Shown one piece after another: positions 42,306 to 51,893 of a stretch of DNA of 64,000 bases. The position numbers and the translations under genes are program-made. The notes below the pieces were generated by a model. The model was given only the letters and a program-made list of their open reading frames with translations. It had not been told where the DNA came from and made no database searches. Position 1 is the stretch's first letter. Every line of letters starts with the position of its first letter. Location: the NCBI RefSeq assembly GCF_008923185.1, contig NZ_WBMT01000005.1:1-64000 (forward strand), read 5' to 3'. The DNA comes from Actinomadura rudentiformis. Lineage in GTDB: Bacteria > Actinomycetota > Actinomycetes > Streptosporangiales > Streptosporangiaceae.

Positions 42306-44872
42306 CCGAGATGACGGACACCCGGATCCGGGTGCCTGAGATGGGGCTTGTCGTTCTCGTCGGCGTGTCCGGCTCCGGCAAGTCGCACTTCGCCCGTAAG
42401 CACTTCAAGCCGAGCCAGGTGGTGTCCTCGGACTACTGCCGGTTCGTGGTGGCCGACGACGAGAACGACCAGAGCGCGACCGGCGACGCGTTCGACCTGC
42501 TGCACTACATCGTCCGCAAACGGCTGCGGCGCGGTCTGCTGACCGTCGTGGACGCCACGAACGTGCAGCAGAAGGCTCGCCAGTCGCTGCTCCAGATCGC
42601 CAAGGACCACGACGTGCTGTCCGTGGCGATCGTCCTGGACGTGCCCGAGCACGTCGCCGCCGAACGCAACGCCGCTCGCCCCGAGCGCGACCTGCCCGAC
42701 CATGTGATCCCGCGGCAGCGTCGCGAGCTGCGGCGCGGCCTGCGGTCGCTGGGCCGCGAGTTCAAGCGGTCGTACGTGCTGTCCGGCGTGGACGAGATCG
42801 ACGCCGCGACGATCACGTACGAGAAGGCGTGGACGGACAAGCGCGAGATCACCGGGCCGTTCGACATCATCGGTGACGTCCACGGCTGCCGCGCCGAGCT
42901 GGAGGAGCTGCTCGGCGAGCTCGGCTACGAGATCGAGCGCGACGCGCTCGGCCGAGCCGCGGGGGCGAACCACCCCGGCGGCCGCACCGCCGTCTTCGTC
43001 GGCGACCTGGTCGACCGCGGGCCGGACACGCCGGGGGTCCTGCGCCTGGTCATGGGCATGGTCGAGGCGGGCCAGGCGCTGTGCGTCTCCGGCAACCACG
43101 AGAACAAGCTCGTCAAGGCCCTGCGCGGCCGGAAGGTGCGCGTCGCGCACGGCCTGGCCGAGTCGCTCGACCAGCTGGCCGCCGAGCCGGACGACTTCCG
43201 CGACCGGGCCCTGCGGTTCATGGACGGCCTCATCAGCCACTACGTCCTGGACGAGGGACGCCTGGTGGTCGCGCACGCGGGGCTGAAGGAGGACTACCAC
43301 GGGCGTGCCTCGGGACGCGTCCGCTCGTTCGCCCTCTACGGCGACACGACCGGGGAGACCGACGAGTACGGGCTGCCGGTGCGTTATCCGTGGGCCAACG
43401 ACTACCGCGGCAAGGCGATGGTCGTGTACGGGCACACGCCCGTTCCCGAGCCGGAGTGGATCAACAACACGATCTGCCTGGACACCGGCGTGGTGTTCGG
43501 CGGGAAGCTGACCGCCCTCCGCTATCCGGAGCGCGAGCTGGCCGCCGTGCCCGCCAAGCAGGTCTGGTACGAGCCGACGCGGCCGCTCGTGCCCACCCCG
43601 GCGATGAGGGCGGGCGGGCACCGCGAGTCCGACGTTCTGAAGATCGAGGATGTGCTGGGGAACGAGGGTGTCGAGACGACCCTGATGGGACGGGTCTCGG
43701 TCCGCCACGAGAACGCGCTCGCGGCGCTGGAGGTGATGAGCCGGTTCGCGGTGGACCCGCGCTGGCTGGTCTACCTGCCGCCGACCATGGCGCCGCCCGC
43801 GACCTCGCCCCTGCCCGGCCACCTGGAGCACCCGGCCGAGGCGTTCGCCGCGTACCGCGAGCAGGGCCTGGACCGCGTGATCTGCGAGGAGAAGCACATG
43901 GGGTCGCGGGCCGTCGTGGTCGTGACGCGCGACGCCGAGGTCGCGGCCGCCCGCTTCGGGGTGACCGACGGCACCACCGGTGCGATCTTCACCCGTACGG
44001 GCCGTGCGTTCTTCCGCGACCCCGCCCGGACCGCCGAGGTCCTCGACCGTGTCCGGACGGCCATCACCGGCGCCGGGCTCTGGGACGAGCTGGAGACGGG
44101 CTGGCTCGTGTTGGACTGCGAGCTGCTGCCGTGGTCGGCCAAGGCCATGGACCTGATCCGGACCCAGTACGCGGCGACGGGCGCGGCGGCCCGCGCCGCG
44201 CTGCCGATGGCGTCCGGCGCGCTCGCCCGCGCCGCCGCCCGCGGCCTGGACGTCGGCGGCCTTCGGGAGCGCATCGACCGGAGGGCCGCGAACGCGACGC
44301 TGTTCCGCGACGCGTACGCCCGGTACTGCTGGCAGGTGGACGGACTGACCGGGCTGAAGCTCGCGCCGTTCCAGGTGCTGGCGGGAGAACGGCGCACGTG
44401 GGCCACGTTCCGCGAGCACGACTGGCACATGGACATCGCCGCGCGGCTCGTCAAGGCCGACCAGTCCGGGCTGCTCACCGGCACCGGCTCCATGGTGGTC
44501 GACCTGGGCTCGGAGGCGTCGGTGGCCGCCGCCACCGGATGGTGGACGGAGCAGACGGAGGCCGGGGGAGAGGGCATGGTGGTCAAACCACTGGGCCCGC
44601 TCCCCGAGGACCGGAAGGTGCAGCCCGGCATCAAGTGCCGCGGCCGCGAGTATCTGCGCATCATCTACGGACCGGACTACGCCGAGCCGGAGAACCTCGA
44701 CCGGCTCCGCAACCGGTCGCTGGGCCGCAAGCGCTCGCTTGCGATGCGCGAGTACGCGCTCGGCCTGGCGGCGCTCGACCGTCTCACGGCGGGCGAGCCG
44801 CTGTGGCGCGTCCACCAGGCGGTCTTCGCCGTCCTCGCACTCGAATCCGAGCCCGTGGACCCGCGCCTGTAG
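42302..44872 (+). CDS. pnkp: Polynucleotide kinase-phosphatase Pnkp (RNA repair)
   Basis: 856 residues, full-length three-module Pnkp. The N-terminal kinase has P-loop GVSGSGKS (21-28). The central metallophosphoesterase has GDVHGC (about 187), GDLVDRGPD (about 234) and GNHENK (about 263). The C-terminal ligase/adenylyltransferase has KHMGSR with the nucleophilic Lys (about 529). It heals the 5'-OH and 2',3'-cyclic phosphate ends of broken RNA and seals them with Hen1. The ATG overlaps the hen1 stop, so both proteins are made together, consistent with their heterotetramer. Confidence 0.96.
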   Translation: MTEMTDTRIRVPEMGLVVLVGVSGSGKSHFARKHFKPSQVVSSDYCRFVVADDENDQSATGDAFDLLHYIVRKRLRRGLLTVVDATNVQQKARQSLLQIAKDHDVLSVAIVLDVPEHVAAERNAARPERDLPDHVIPRQRRELRRGLRSLGREFKRSYVLSGVDEIDAATITYEKAWTDKREITGPFDIIGDVHGCRAELEELLGELGYEIERDALGRAAGANHPGGRTAVFVGDLVDRGPDTPGVLRLVMGMVEAGQALCVSGNHENKLVKALRGRKVRVAHGLAESLDQLAAEPDDFRDRALRFMDGLISHYVLDEGRLVVAHAGLKEDYHGRASGRVRSFALYGDTTGETDEYGLPVRYPWANDYRGKAMVVYGHTPVPEPEWINNTICLDTGVVFGGKLTALRYPERELAAVPAKQVWYEPTRPLVPTPAMRAGGHRESDVLKIEDVLGNEGVETTLMGRVSVRHENALAALEVMSRFAVDPRWLVYLPPTMAPPATSPLPGHLEHPAEAFAAYREQGLDRVICEEKHMGSRAVVVVTRDAEVAAARFGVTDGTTGAIFTRTGRAFFRDPARTAEVLDRVRTAITGAGLWDELETGWLVLDCELLPWSAKAMDLIRTQYAATGAAARAALPMASGALARAAARGLDVGGLRERIDRRAANATLFRDAYARYCWQVDGLTGLKLAPFQVLAGERRTWATFREHDWHMDIAARLVKADQSGLLTGTGSMVVDLGSEASVAAATGWWTEQTEAGGEGMVVKPLGPLPEDRKVQPGIKCRGREYLRIIYGPDYAEPENLDRLRNRSLGRKRSLAMREYALGLAALDRLTAGEPLWRVHQAVFAVLALESEPVDPRL

Positions 44873-44908
44873 ATCGGCGTATGAAGAACGGCCTGGTGGT
44901 TGCGTCGT

Positions 44909-44949
44909 GGCGGTCGCTTCTCTGCGGTGACGGCAGAGGAGCGACCGCC
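44909..44949. terminator. Bidirectional terminator after pnkp
   Basis: 17-bp stem GGCGGTCGCTTCTCTGC / GCAGAGGAGCGACCGCC (one mismatch) with a 7-nt loop, between the convergent pnkp and zinc-ribbon genes. Confidence 0.9.
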
Positions 44950-44957
44950 CGCGTCCG

Positions 44958-45230
44958 TCAGGTGGTGAAGAGCATGTGGAAGACGCTCCCGTGGTGGGGG
45001 CGGTGGTGCGGGGCACCGTGGTGATGGTGGTGGACCGCCGCCGCAGGCGCTCCCCAGGCGGGGGCAGCAGGAGCAGCGGGGGGCGGCGCCTGGAAGTTGG
45101 CGGCCATGTTGCTGAGGGCCTCGAGCTCGCCGTAGTCGAGGAAGATGCCCCGGCAGTTGTCACATTGCTCGATGTGGACGCCGTTGCGGGTGTACGTCCG
45201 CATCACGCCACGACACTTAGGGCAGTGCAT
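44958..45230 (-). CDS. TFIIB-type zinc ribbon protein with His-rich tail
   Basis: 90 residues. The N-terminal zinc ribbon CPKC...CDNC (Cys 3, 6, 23, 26) with GIFLDYGELEAL is the zf-TFIIB form found in many small bacterial proteins. The C-terminal half is Pro/Ala-rich and then unusually His-rich (HHHHHGAPHHRPHH), able to bind Ni, Zn or Cu. Function is unknown. A tail of this type suggests metal storage or sensing. Confidence 0.85.
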   Translation of the reverse strand: MHCPKCRGVMRTYTRNGVHIEQCDNCRGIFLDYGELEALSNMAANFQAPPPAAPAAPAWGAPAAAVHHHHHGAPHHRPHHGSVFHMLFTT

Positions 45231-45297
45231 GCCTTCTTGTCCTTCCGGTATGGAATCCCCAGGTAGAGGCTAAATCTAGAGCAGTCCTCACGTCACG

Positions 45298-46191
45298 TCA
45301 TGCCGGGATTCCCGCGGTGGAGATTCTGCGGCAGGCATCGACGAGCGCGATTTCCGGCTCTTCGAGCGGTCGGTCGCCCTCCCACGCGGATATGACGCAC
45401 GTGGCGGCGATTTGGATCACGAGAGTTCGGGCGGGTATGTCCAGGGCCGCCCACGGGTCCCCGGCGACCGGCACGGCGGGCCCTCCCTCCGCGCGGTAGG
45501 CCCCCAGCAGGCGTTCCCAGTCCTCGGGCGGGAGCACGCCCGCCGAGAAGAGCGCGGCGGGCCGGGCGAGATCCCACGCCGGATCGCCCACTCCGAGGTC
45601 TTCCACGTCGATGAGCCGCCAGGCTCCGGAGGCGTCCCGGACCATCTGCCCCAGATGCCAGTCGCCATGGATGAGGCACCGGGCGCCGTCTTCGGGCTCC
45701 GCGGTCTCGCCGCGAATCCAGGAGGGAAGTGTGGCGAAAGCGCGACGGATCTCGGCCGCAGACGGACCGTCCTCCAGCCGGGAGACAAGGCGCGCGACCC
45801 GGGCCGGCCGTCCCCAGCCCGGTGCGCCCACGGGCACGGCACCGGAATGGAGCGTGGCGAGCAACCGCCCGCCGTCCTCCCACGGCAGCGGGCCCGCAGG
45901 GTCCACCGGCGTCCCGTACGGCCAGACCGTCACCACCCGGCCCTCGATCTCACGGCGGGGTCCCAGGGGCGGGAGCAGCAGATCCGGCAGGCCGGCGGCG
46001 ACCTCCATGCGCCGCTGGAGCAGAGGGCCGCCGTCGCGGTCCGGCTGGTGCGCCTTGACGACCACGTCGCCGACCCGGACGACCAGCACCGAATGCCGGT
46101 CGTACACCACCTCGGCCTCGGCCTGGACGCCCGCCGGCCCGGCCGTGGTCCGGCCGAGGTCGGCGAGCGAGGCGAGCAGGGTGGAGGGCAC
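45298..46191 (-). CDS. Aminoglycoside phosphotransferase-like kinase
   Basis: 297 residues. The kinase-like APH fold has the catalytic loop CLIHGDWHLGQMV and metal-binding LIDVEDLGVGDPAWDLA (about 172-210). The N-lobe Lys is probably in VVVKAHQP. The family phosphorylates small molecules, including aminoglycosides, homoserine or choline. Chromosomal actinobacterial members are mostly of unknown substrate. GTG 46191 is the start, with a weak ribosome binding site. Confidence 0.82.
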   Translation of the reverse strand: MPSTLLASLADLGRTTAGPAGVQAEAEVVYDRHSVLVVRVGDVVVKAHQPDRDGGPLLQRRMEVAAGLPDLLLPPLGPRREIEGRVVTVWPYGTPVDPAGPLPWEDGGRLLATLHSGAVPVGAPGWGRPARVARLVSRLEDGPSAAEIRRAFATLPSWIRGETAEPEDGARCLIHGDWHLGQMVRDASGAWRLIDVEDLGVGDPAWDLARPAALFSAGVLPPEDWERLLGAYRAEGGPAVPVAGDPWAALDIPARTLVIQIAATCVISAWEGDRPLEEPEIALVDACRRISTAGIPA

Positions 46192-46227
46192 GCGATCAGT
46201 TAACCATCCGCCGGGCGGCCTTCCGCC

Positions 46228-48945
46228 CTACCGGTCGTAGACCTCCATCTCCCAGAGCGAGTAGCCGTACGTGGTCGCCCGTTTGAGGCCGTACATGCGG
46301 ACCCAGCGGGCGTTCACCGGGCTGAACGACACCCAGTCGTCGCCGCCGTTGCCTCCCGTCACGGTGCGCACGGTCGTCCACACGCCGCCGCCGGTGGAGG
46401 TCTGCACCCGGTAATCGCGGCCGTAGGCGGCCTCCCACTTCAGGTTCGCGAAGCCGACCGTCTTGACGGTGCCCAGGTCCACCTCGATCCACTGCGTGTC
46501 GGTCCGCTTGCTGGACCATCGGGTCGTCATGCTCCCGTCGACGGCCTTGGGCCCTTCGAACCCGGCCTTCTCGACGCTGGAGGTCTTGGTCGGGCGTTTC
46601 AGCGCCAGGTTGGTCTTCAGCCGGTAGTTCGCCGTGAGGGTGGTGGCGGTCGCCGGTGCCACGATGTTGTGGGCCGACGCGCCGCCGTCGGACCAGCCGG
46701 CGAATTCATAACCCTTGCGGGCGACGATCTGTGTCGCGGTCGGCGCCGAGACCGACAGCGTGGAGCCGGCGATCACGGTGCTGGTGAACGGGGTGGCCCT
46801 GGTCGTCTGCAGCAGGGTCAGCGGGATCCCCGCCGGGTTGGCGGCGAGCGTGAGCTGCGTCGTCCTGGGCTGCAACATCACGCTCTTGGTGTCGGTCAGC
46901 CCTCTGGAGTCGGTCGCGGTGAGCCGCAGCTCGATCCGGGAGGGGTACTCGTGGTCGGGCGCGACGAACGATCCGCTCTCGCCGTTCTGCCCGGTGACGG
47001 TGTGCTGGTGGCAGTCGCTCGGGCAGTGATGCATGATCATCTGCCAGCTGAGCGACCCGCCGGTGAGGGCGCCGTCCTCGGCGTCGGTGCCCCCACCGGA
47101 GAAGTCGATCCGATCGCCGACCTGCCAGGTCAGGTCGGCGTTCGGCGCCGTGATCGTGGCTGTCGGCGGGGTGGAGCCGGCCACGATCGGCTGGGTCGAG
47201 GTGTCGGCCGCGCCGCGCGCGTCGGTGACCCGCAGGCCGACCGGGTACGTCCCCTCGGCCGTGTAGGTGTGGCTGGGCCTGGGGTCGGTCGAGTCGTCGT
47301 AGGCGCCGTCGCCGTCCAGATCCCACGCGTACGTGAGCGGCAGATCCCCGTCGGCGTCGCTGGACGTGGTGCCGTCGAAGGTGACGGTCAGCGGCAGCGC
47401 GCCGCTGGTGACGGTGGACTTGATCGCCGCCACCGGCAGGTTGTTGACGCCGTTGTAGACGTAGCGGACGATCCGGCCGCCCATGATGTCGGCGCCGAAG
47501 ATGTCGCCGTTCGGGCCCGCCTGGAGTTCGACGATGCCGCCCGCGCCGGTGGCGAACGTCTCGATCTTGGTCTTGTCGGGCAGCCCGTTCGTGCCGGGCT
47601 TCATCGCCCACACGCACTTGCGCGCGTAGTCGGTGAAGAACAGGGCGCCCCTGTACTGCGCCGGATAGGTGGTGCCCGCGTAGAACGCGACCCCGCTCGT
47701 CGAGGAGCTCCCGGTGCCGCACGTCTCGTTCGGCACGACTTTGGCGCCGTGATGGTAGGCGTAGTACGGGGCGGTGACGGCCGCGGCACCCGCGCTGTAG
47801 AGGTTCTCGCAGATGTTGAGGTTGGCGGCGTCGTAAGCGGACTGACGCGGTGTGCTCTCGTAGCAGGGCCACCCGAAGTTCCGCATGGTGCCGAACGGCT
47901 CGGTCAGGCGGTTGATCTCTTCCCACGTCGTGTAGCCGACGTCGCCCAGCCAGACCTCGTTCGTGCCGGGCCGGAGGGTGAAGCGGAAGGGGTTGCGCAG
48001 GCCGTACGCGATGATGCGCCGCATGTTCGGGCCGCCGTTGGGCAGCGGGTTGCCCGCCACGCCCTCACCGGTGTCGGGGTTGACGCGGATGATCGTGCCG
48101 TCCAGCGTGGCCGGGTCGCCGGTGGTGCGCAGGTCCTGCGAGCGCAGCGCGCCGCCCTGGCCGGTGGGCGCGGTGAGCGCGGTGCCGGCGGGGCTGGGCG
48201 GATCGCCGCAGGCGTTGTTCTTCTGGCCCCAGTCGGCGTAGTTGAAGCTGGCGCCGTCGCCGCCGCCCGCGTAGAGCATGCCGTCCTTGCCGAACGCCAG
48301 CGAGCCGATGGAGTGGCTGGAGAACTGCTGGCACCAGTCCTCGATCAGCACCCGCTCGCTGACCGGCCCGGCCTGCGCCGCGCTGGACAGAGCGGCGCGC
48401 GCCTGGACGGCCGGGCTCAGGACCGAGATGCGCCCGGCCACGACACAGCCCTCGTTGTTGGCGCCAGGCGGATCCGGGCAGTTGTCGTTGGAGCCGTCCG
48501 AGGACGGCCAGCGGGGGAAGTTCCCGCCCATGACGCCGTTGTAGGTGTACATCACGTACACCCGGGGGTCGGCCGGGAACTTCGGGTGAAGCGCCATGCC
48601 GAGCATGCCGCGGTCCCACCCGTTGAACGTCTGCTGCCGCAGGTCGGCGAAGATCTCGGGCTCGGTGTCGGCGAGCGAGTCGAAGACCTTGATGATCCCG
48701 CTCTTCTCGGCCACGAAGACCCGGCCGTCCGGCGAGAACTCCACGTTGGTGGGCGTCGTCACCTTGCCCTTGAAGAGTTCCTTCTCCTGGAAGTTGGCCG
48801 GCAGTGCCGCGGCCCGCGCGGTCGCGCCGGCGGGCTGCCGCCAGGCGACGACTGCCAGCAGCGTGGCGGCCAGCGCCGCGACGAGCAGTCCCGCGAGAAA
48901 GGGATGGTGGTTTCGAATGAATCCGGGTGAAGTGCGTGCTCCCAC
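46228..48945 (-). CDS. Secreted PQQ-type sugar dehydrogenase with PKD and discoidin domains
   Basis: 905 residues. An N-terminal membrane/signal segment (about 17-37) is followed by a six-bladed glucose/sorbosone dehydrogenase propeller (about 50-500: TNVEFSPDGRVFVAEKSG; LGMALHPKFPADPRVYVMY; GLRNPFRFTLRPGTNEVWLGDVG). A PKD domain (about 512-590), an Ig-like linker and a C-terminal F5/8 type discoidin carbohydrate-binding domain (about 775-905) complete it. It probably oxidises an aldose in or on the cell wall. GTG 48945 follows AGAAGGGGG. Confidence 0.9.
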   Translation of the reverse strand: MGARTSPGFIRNHHPFLAGLLVAALAATLLAVVAWRQPAGATARAAALPANFQEKELFKGKVTTPTNVEFSPDGRVFVAEKSGIIKVFDSLADTEPEIFADLRQQTFNGWDRGMLGMALHPKFPADPRVYVMYTYNGVMGGNFPRWPSSDGSNDNCPDPPGANNEGCVVAGRISVLSPAVQARAALSSAAQAGPVSERVLIEDWCQQFSSHSIGSLAFGKDGMLYAGGGDGASFNYADWGQKNNACGDPPSPAGTALTAPTGQGGALRSQDLRTTGDPATLDGTIIRVNPDTGEGVAGNPLPNGGPNMRRIIAYGLRNPFRFTLRPGTNEVWLGDVGYTTWEEINRLTEPFGTMRNFGWPCYESTPRQSAYDAANLNICENLYSAGAAAVTAPYYAYHHGAKVVPNETCGTGSSSTSGVAFYAGTTYPAQYRGALFFTDYARKCVWAMKPGTNGLPDKTKIETFATGAGGIVELQAGPNGDIFGADIMGGRIVRYVYNGVNNLPVAAIKSTVTSGALPLTVTFDGTTSSDADGDLPLTYAWDLDGDGAYDDSTDPRPSHTYTAEGTYPVGLRVTDARGAADTSTQPIVAGSTPPTATITAPNADLTWQVGDRIDFSGGGTDAEDGALTGGSLSWQMIMHHCPSDCHQHTVTGQNGESGSFVAPDHEYPSRIELRLTATDSRGLTDTKSVMLQPRTTQLTLAANPAGIPLTLLQTTRATPFTSTVIAGSTLSVSAPTATQIVARKGYEFAGWSDGGASAHNIVAPATATTLTANYRLKTNLALKRPTKTSSVEKAGFEGPKAVDGSMTTRWSSKRTDTQWIEVDLGTVKTVGFANLKWEAAYGRDYRVQTSTGGGVWTTVRTVTGGNGGDDWVSFSPVNARWVRMYGLKRATTYGYSLWEMEVYDR

Positions 48946-49195
48946 GGACGGCCCCCTTCTGTGCCCCGTACAGAGGCCAGCGATGTGGCGCTCTTCACAG
49001 AAGATGAATCAACTCTGGGGCTGAAGGGACTGCTGGACCTGTACTGGCCAGGCGTTCATCCACAATCGGTCACCGTGTCAACCGATAAGCGTGATCACGC
49101 GACGGGCTCTCGTTTCCCGCCGTCCCAGCCGCCACCGGGTCGTCGCCGCGGGCAGCGTCGACGAGCGCGTCGAGCTCGGCGGCCATCCGCTCAGG
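48946..49195. other. Intergenic region, 250 bp
   Basis: Lies between two minus-strand genes: upstream of the sugar dehydrogenase and downstream of the acyl-CoA ligase. It should hold the dehydrogenase promoter. No clear ORF, terminator or repeat was found. Confidence 0.5.
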
Positions 49196-50926
49196 TCAGG
49201 ACCGTGGCGACGGCTGGGACGCCCCTTCGCGGAGTTCGTGGCGGATCACCTTGCCGGCCAGGTTGCGGGGCAGGTCGGTGCAGGGGATGAACGCGGTCGG
49301 GACCTTGTAGTGGCTGAGGAAACGTTCGCAGTGGCGGTGCAGTTCGTCGGCCGAGAACGGGTAGGCGGGATGCTCGACGACGTAGGCGACGGCCCGTTCG
49401 CCCCGGCGCTCGTCGCGGGCGCTCACCACGGCGCAGTCGAAGACCGCGGGATGGCGGCGCAGCACCTCCTCGACCTCGGACGGGAAGACGCTGAAGCCGC
49501 TCACCTTGATCACGTCGCGGCGGCGCTCCAGGACCGTGACGAAGCCGATCTCGTCCATGACCGCGATGTCGCCGGTGCGGAGCCAGCCCTTGGAGAGCGC
49601 CTGCGCCGTCGCGAGTGGTGCGTTCCAGTAGCCGGCGAAGACCTGCGGGCCTCGCACCACGAGCTCGCCCGGCTCGCCGTACGGCAGCACCCTGGTCGGC
49701 TCGTCCGGGTCGACGATGAGCGCGTCGGTCATCGGCAGCGGGACACCCATGGTGGTGTTGCGGGCACCGCCGCCCAGCGGGTTGGCCAGTACGGCGGGCG
49801 ACGCCTCGGTCAGCCCGTAGGCCTGGATGAGCCGGTCGCCGCCCAGCACCTCCAGCCGGTCGGCCGTGGCCGGGGGAAGCTCGCTGCCGCCGGAGATGAA
49901 GATCCGTACCGAGTCGAGGTCGCCGGGGTCCAGCCGCGGGCTGTCCAGGACGTTGTCGTACAACCTCGGCACCCCGGGGAAGATCGTCGGCCGGTGCCGG
50001 CGCAGTGCCTTGACCACATGGTCGCTGTTGTAGCGCGGCAGCAACACCACCGTGCCTGCCCGCATCACCGGCGCGATCATGCAGATGACCAGGCCGAACG
50101 AGTGGAAGAGCGGCAGGACCGCGAGGGTCACCTCCCCGCCGTCCCGGCCTGCGGTGTCCCAGGCCTGCTGCTGGTAGGCGTTGGCGATGAGGTTGCGGTG
50201 GGTCAGCATGGCGCCCTTGTGCTCCCCGCCGGTGCCGCCCGTGTACTGGATGGCGGCGAGGTGCTTGGCGGGGTCGAGCCGGTACTGCCGTACGCGGCGC
50301 TGCGAGGGCCGCTGCATCTCGGCGAACCGCAGGAGCCCGGCGTCGGACGGCACCTCGGTGGTGAGCTTGGCCCGCCGCTCCCGCATCTGCACGAGCGGTA
50401 GCCGGAGCGCGAGCCGCTTCAGCGGCGGGAGGAAGTCGAGGAGGGAGGTGACGACGACGTGCTCCACGGCGACCTTGTCGCCGATCGCGTCGAGAGTGGC
50501 GTAGGAACGATCCAGGACGACGGCCACCCGCGCCTCGCAGTCGGCGAGCTGGTGCCGCATCTCCTCCTCGGTGTAGAGGGGGTTGTGGGGCACCGGGATG
50601 GCGCCGCGCCGCAGCGTGCCGAAGAAGGCGATCACGAACTGCGGGCAGTTGGGCAGGATGAGCGCGACCCGGTCGCCGGGCTGGACGCCGAGCCGGTGCA
50701 GCCCCGCCGCGAACCGGTTGACCGCCGTGCGCAACTGCCGGTACCGAATGCGGCGGCCGAAGAAGACCAGCGCGGTGTTGCGCGGCCGTCGCCGGGCCGC
50801 GTCGTCCAGCAGCCGGGTGACCGGGATGTCCGGGATATCGAGCTCGGCTGGCACACCGGGCTCGTACCAGCGCAGCCACGGACGAGGGATTTGTGACGAC
50901 GGCCACATAGGCGTGGATTCAACCAT
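49196..50926 (-). CDS. AMP-dependent acyl-CoA synthetase
   Basis: 576 residues, ANL superfamily. The adenylation core runs from about residue 40 to 470, with IQYTGGTGGEHKGAMLTH as the phosphate loop, IQAYGLTEASP as motif A5, GELVVRGPQVFAGYWN and the hinge GWLRTGDIAVMDEIG. The C-terminal Lys is in NLAGKVIRHEL. It activates a carboxylic acid (probably a fatty acid) as AMP ester and then CoA thioester. The P-loop reads GGTGGEHKG rather than the usual TGTTGxPKG form. ATG 50926 has no clear ribosome binding site; ATG 50908 is an alternative. Confidence 0.92.
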   Translation of the reverse strand: MVESTPMWPSSQIPRPWLRWYEPGVPAELDIPDIPVTRLLDDAARRRPRNTALVFFGRRIRYRQLRTAVNRFAAGLHRLGVQPGDRVALILPNCPQFVIAFFGTLRRGAIPVPHNPLYTEEEMRHQLADCEARVAVVLDRSYATLDAIGDKVAVEHVVVTSLLDFLPPLKRLALRLPLVQMRERRAKLTTEVPSDAGLLRFAEMQRPSQRRVRQYRLDPAKHLAAIQYTGGTGGEHKGAMLTHRNLIANAYQQQAWDTAGRDGGEVTLAVLPLFHSFGLVICMIAPVMRAGTVVLLPRYNSDHVVKALRRHRPTIFPGVPRLYDNVLDSPRLDPGDLDSVRIFISGGSELPPATADRLEVLGGDRLIQAYGLTEASPAVLANPLGGGARNTTMGVPLPMTDALIVDPDEPTRVLPYGEPGELVVRGPQVFAGYWNAPLATAQALSKGWLRTGDIAVMDEIGFVTVLERRRDVIKVSGFSVFPSEVEEVLRRHPAVFDCAVVSARDERRGERAVAYVVEHPAYPFSADELHRHCERFLSHYKVPTAFIPCTDLPRNLAGKVIRHELREGASQPSPRS

Positions 50927-50951
50927 GGATAGGTGTCGCTAGGGTTTCGGC

Positions 50952-51503
50952 ATGGCCGACGAGCAGACGATCAGGCAGCTGTCCTCGCGTGTCGTGTACG
51001 AAAATCGCTGGATGTCCGTGCGCGAGGACGAGGTCGAACGCCTCGACGGCTCGCGTGGCATCTACGGGATCGTCGACAAGGCCGACTTCGCGCTCGTCAT
51101 ACCCGCCGAAGGTGACGGTTTCCATCTGGTCGAAGAGTACCGCTATCCGATCGGGCGCCGGACGTGGAATTTCCCGCAGGGCTCCTATCCCGACCGCAAG
51201 GTGGCCGAGGATCCGGAAGAGCTCGCCCGGCATGAGCTGGCAGAGGAGACCGGGCTGCGCGCCGCGTCCCTGACCCTGCTCGGTTACCTGCACGGCTCGC
51301 ATGGCAGCAGCAACCAGGGCTTCCATGTCTTCCTGGCCACCGGCCTCACCCAGGGCGAGACCGACCGGGAGCTCGAGGAGCAGGACATGCGGCAGCGCTT
51401 CGTCACCCGGGCGGAGTTCAAGCGCTACGTGCGAGACGGTCTCATCACCGACGACTCGACGGTGGCCGCCTACGCCCTCCTGCTCCTGCACGAAGAAGAG
51501 TGA
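50952..51503 (+). CDS. NUDIX hydrolase (ADP-ribose pyrophosphatase-like)
   Basis: 183 residues. The NUDIX box is recognisable in EELARHELAEETGLRA, with Gly upstream in QGSYPDRK. The first Arg of the REUxEE core is replaced by His (RHELAEE). The upstream GRRTWNFPQGS and EEYRYPI fit the ADP-ribose/NDP-sugar subgroup. It cleaves a nucleoside diphosphate linked to a moiety X. It is divergent from the ligase, with 25 bp between the starts. Confidence 0.9.
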   Translation: MADEQTIRQLSSRVVYENRWMSVREDEVERLDGSRGIYGIVDKADFALVIPAEGDGFHLVEEYRYPIGRRTWNFPQGSYPDRKVAEDPEELARHELAEETGLRAASLTLLGYLHGSHGSSNQGFHVFLATGLTQGETDRELEEQDMRQRFVTRAEFKRYVRDGLITDDSTVAAYALLLLHEEE

Positions 51504-51550
51504 CGGCCGTACGAAGGGTGCTCCCAGCCCGACCGGCGGCGGGGCCGCGG

Positions 51551-51850
51551 TCATTTGTCGCTGAGGACCAGGTCCAGCAGGCCGGGGAAACGGGCCTCCA
51601 GGTCGTCGCGGCGCAGGGTGATGTAGAGGTTGCGTCCCTCGGGACGCTGGAAGATGACGCCGCTCTCGCGTAGGACTCGCCAGTGGCCGGTGAGCGTCGA
51701 CTTGGGCGCGCCCACGTCGATGTTGCCGCACCATGTCTCCTCGCCCGAGGCGATCTCCTGAACGATCCTGTGCCGGAGCGGGTGGCCGAGGGCGTGCATC
51801 ACGTCCACGAGCTGGATCTCGTCGCGCGCAGGGTGCAGGAGGGCGGCCAT
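51551..51850 (-). CDS. ArsR-type winged-helix repressor
   Basis: 99 residues from ATG 51850. The pattern HALGHPLRHRIVQEIASGEE, then APKSTLTGHWRVLRESGVI and a wing (QRPEGRNLYITLRRDDL) is ArsR-like. One Cys (WCGN) is present. It is divergent from the MFS transporter with two identical operators between, so it is very probably the repressor of the MFS/monooxygenase unit. Confidence 0.88.
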   Translation of the reverse strand: MAALLHPARDEIQLVDVMHALGHPLRHRIVQEIASGEETWCGNIDVGAPKSTLTGHWRVLRESGVIFQRPEGRNLYITLRRDDLEARFPGLLDLVLSDK

Positions 51851-51860
51851 GTGTACCACT

Positions 51861-51877
51861 GTACGGGATGGTCGTAC
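51861..51877. promoter_or_regulatory. Operator copy 1, GTACG-N7-CGTAC
   Basis: Inverted repeat GTACG...CGTAC with a 7-bp spacer, 10 bp before the ArsR-type gene start. It has the same form as copy 2. Confidence 0.75.
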
Positions 51878-51893
51878 TTTCGGTTGCGTGATT

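Noticed and set aside
42236..45163. Long minus-strand frame opposite pnkp
   Set aside because: The plus strand encodes complete Pnkp with all catalytic motifs. The antisense product has no domain.
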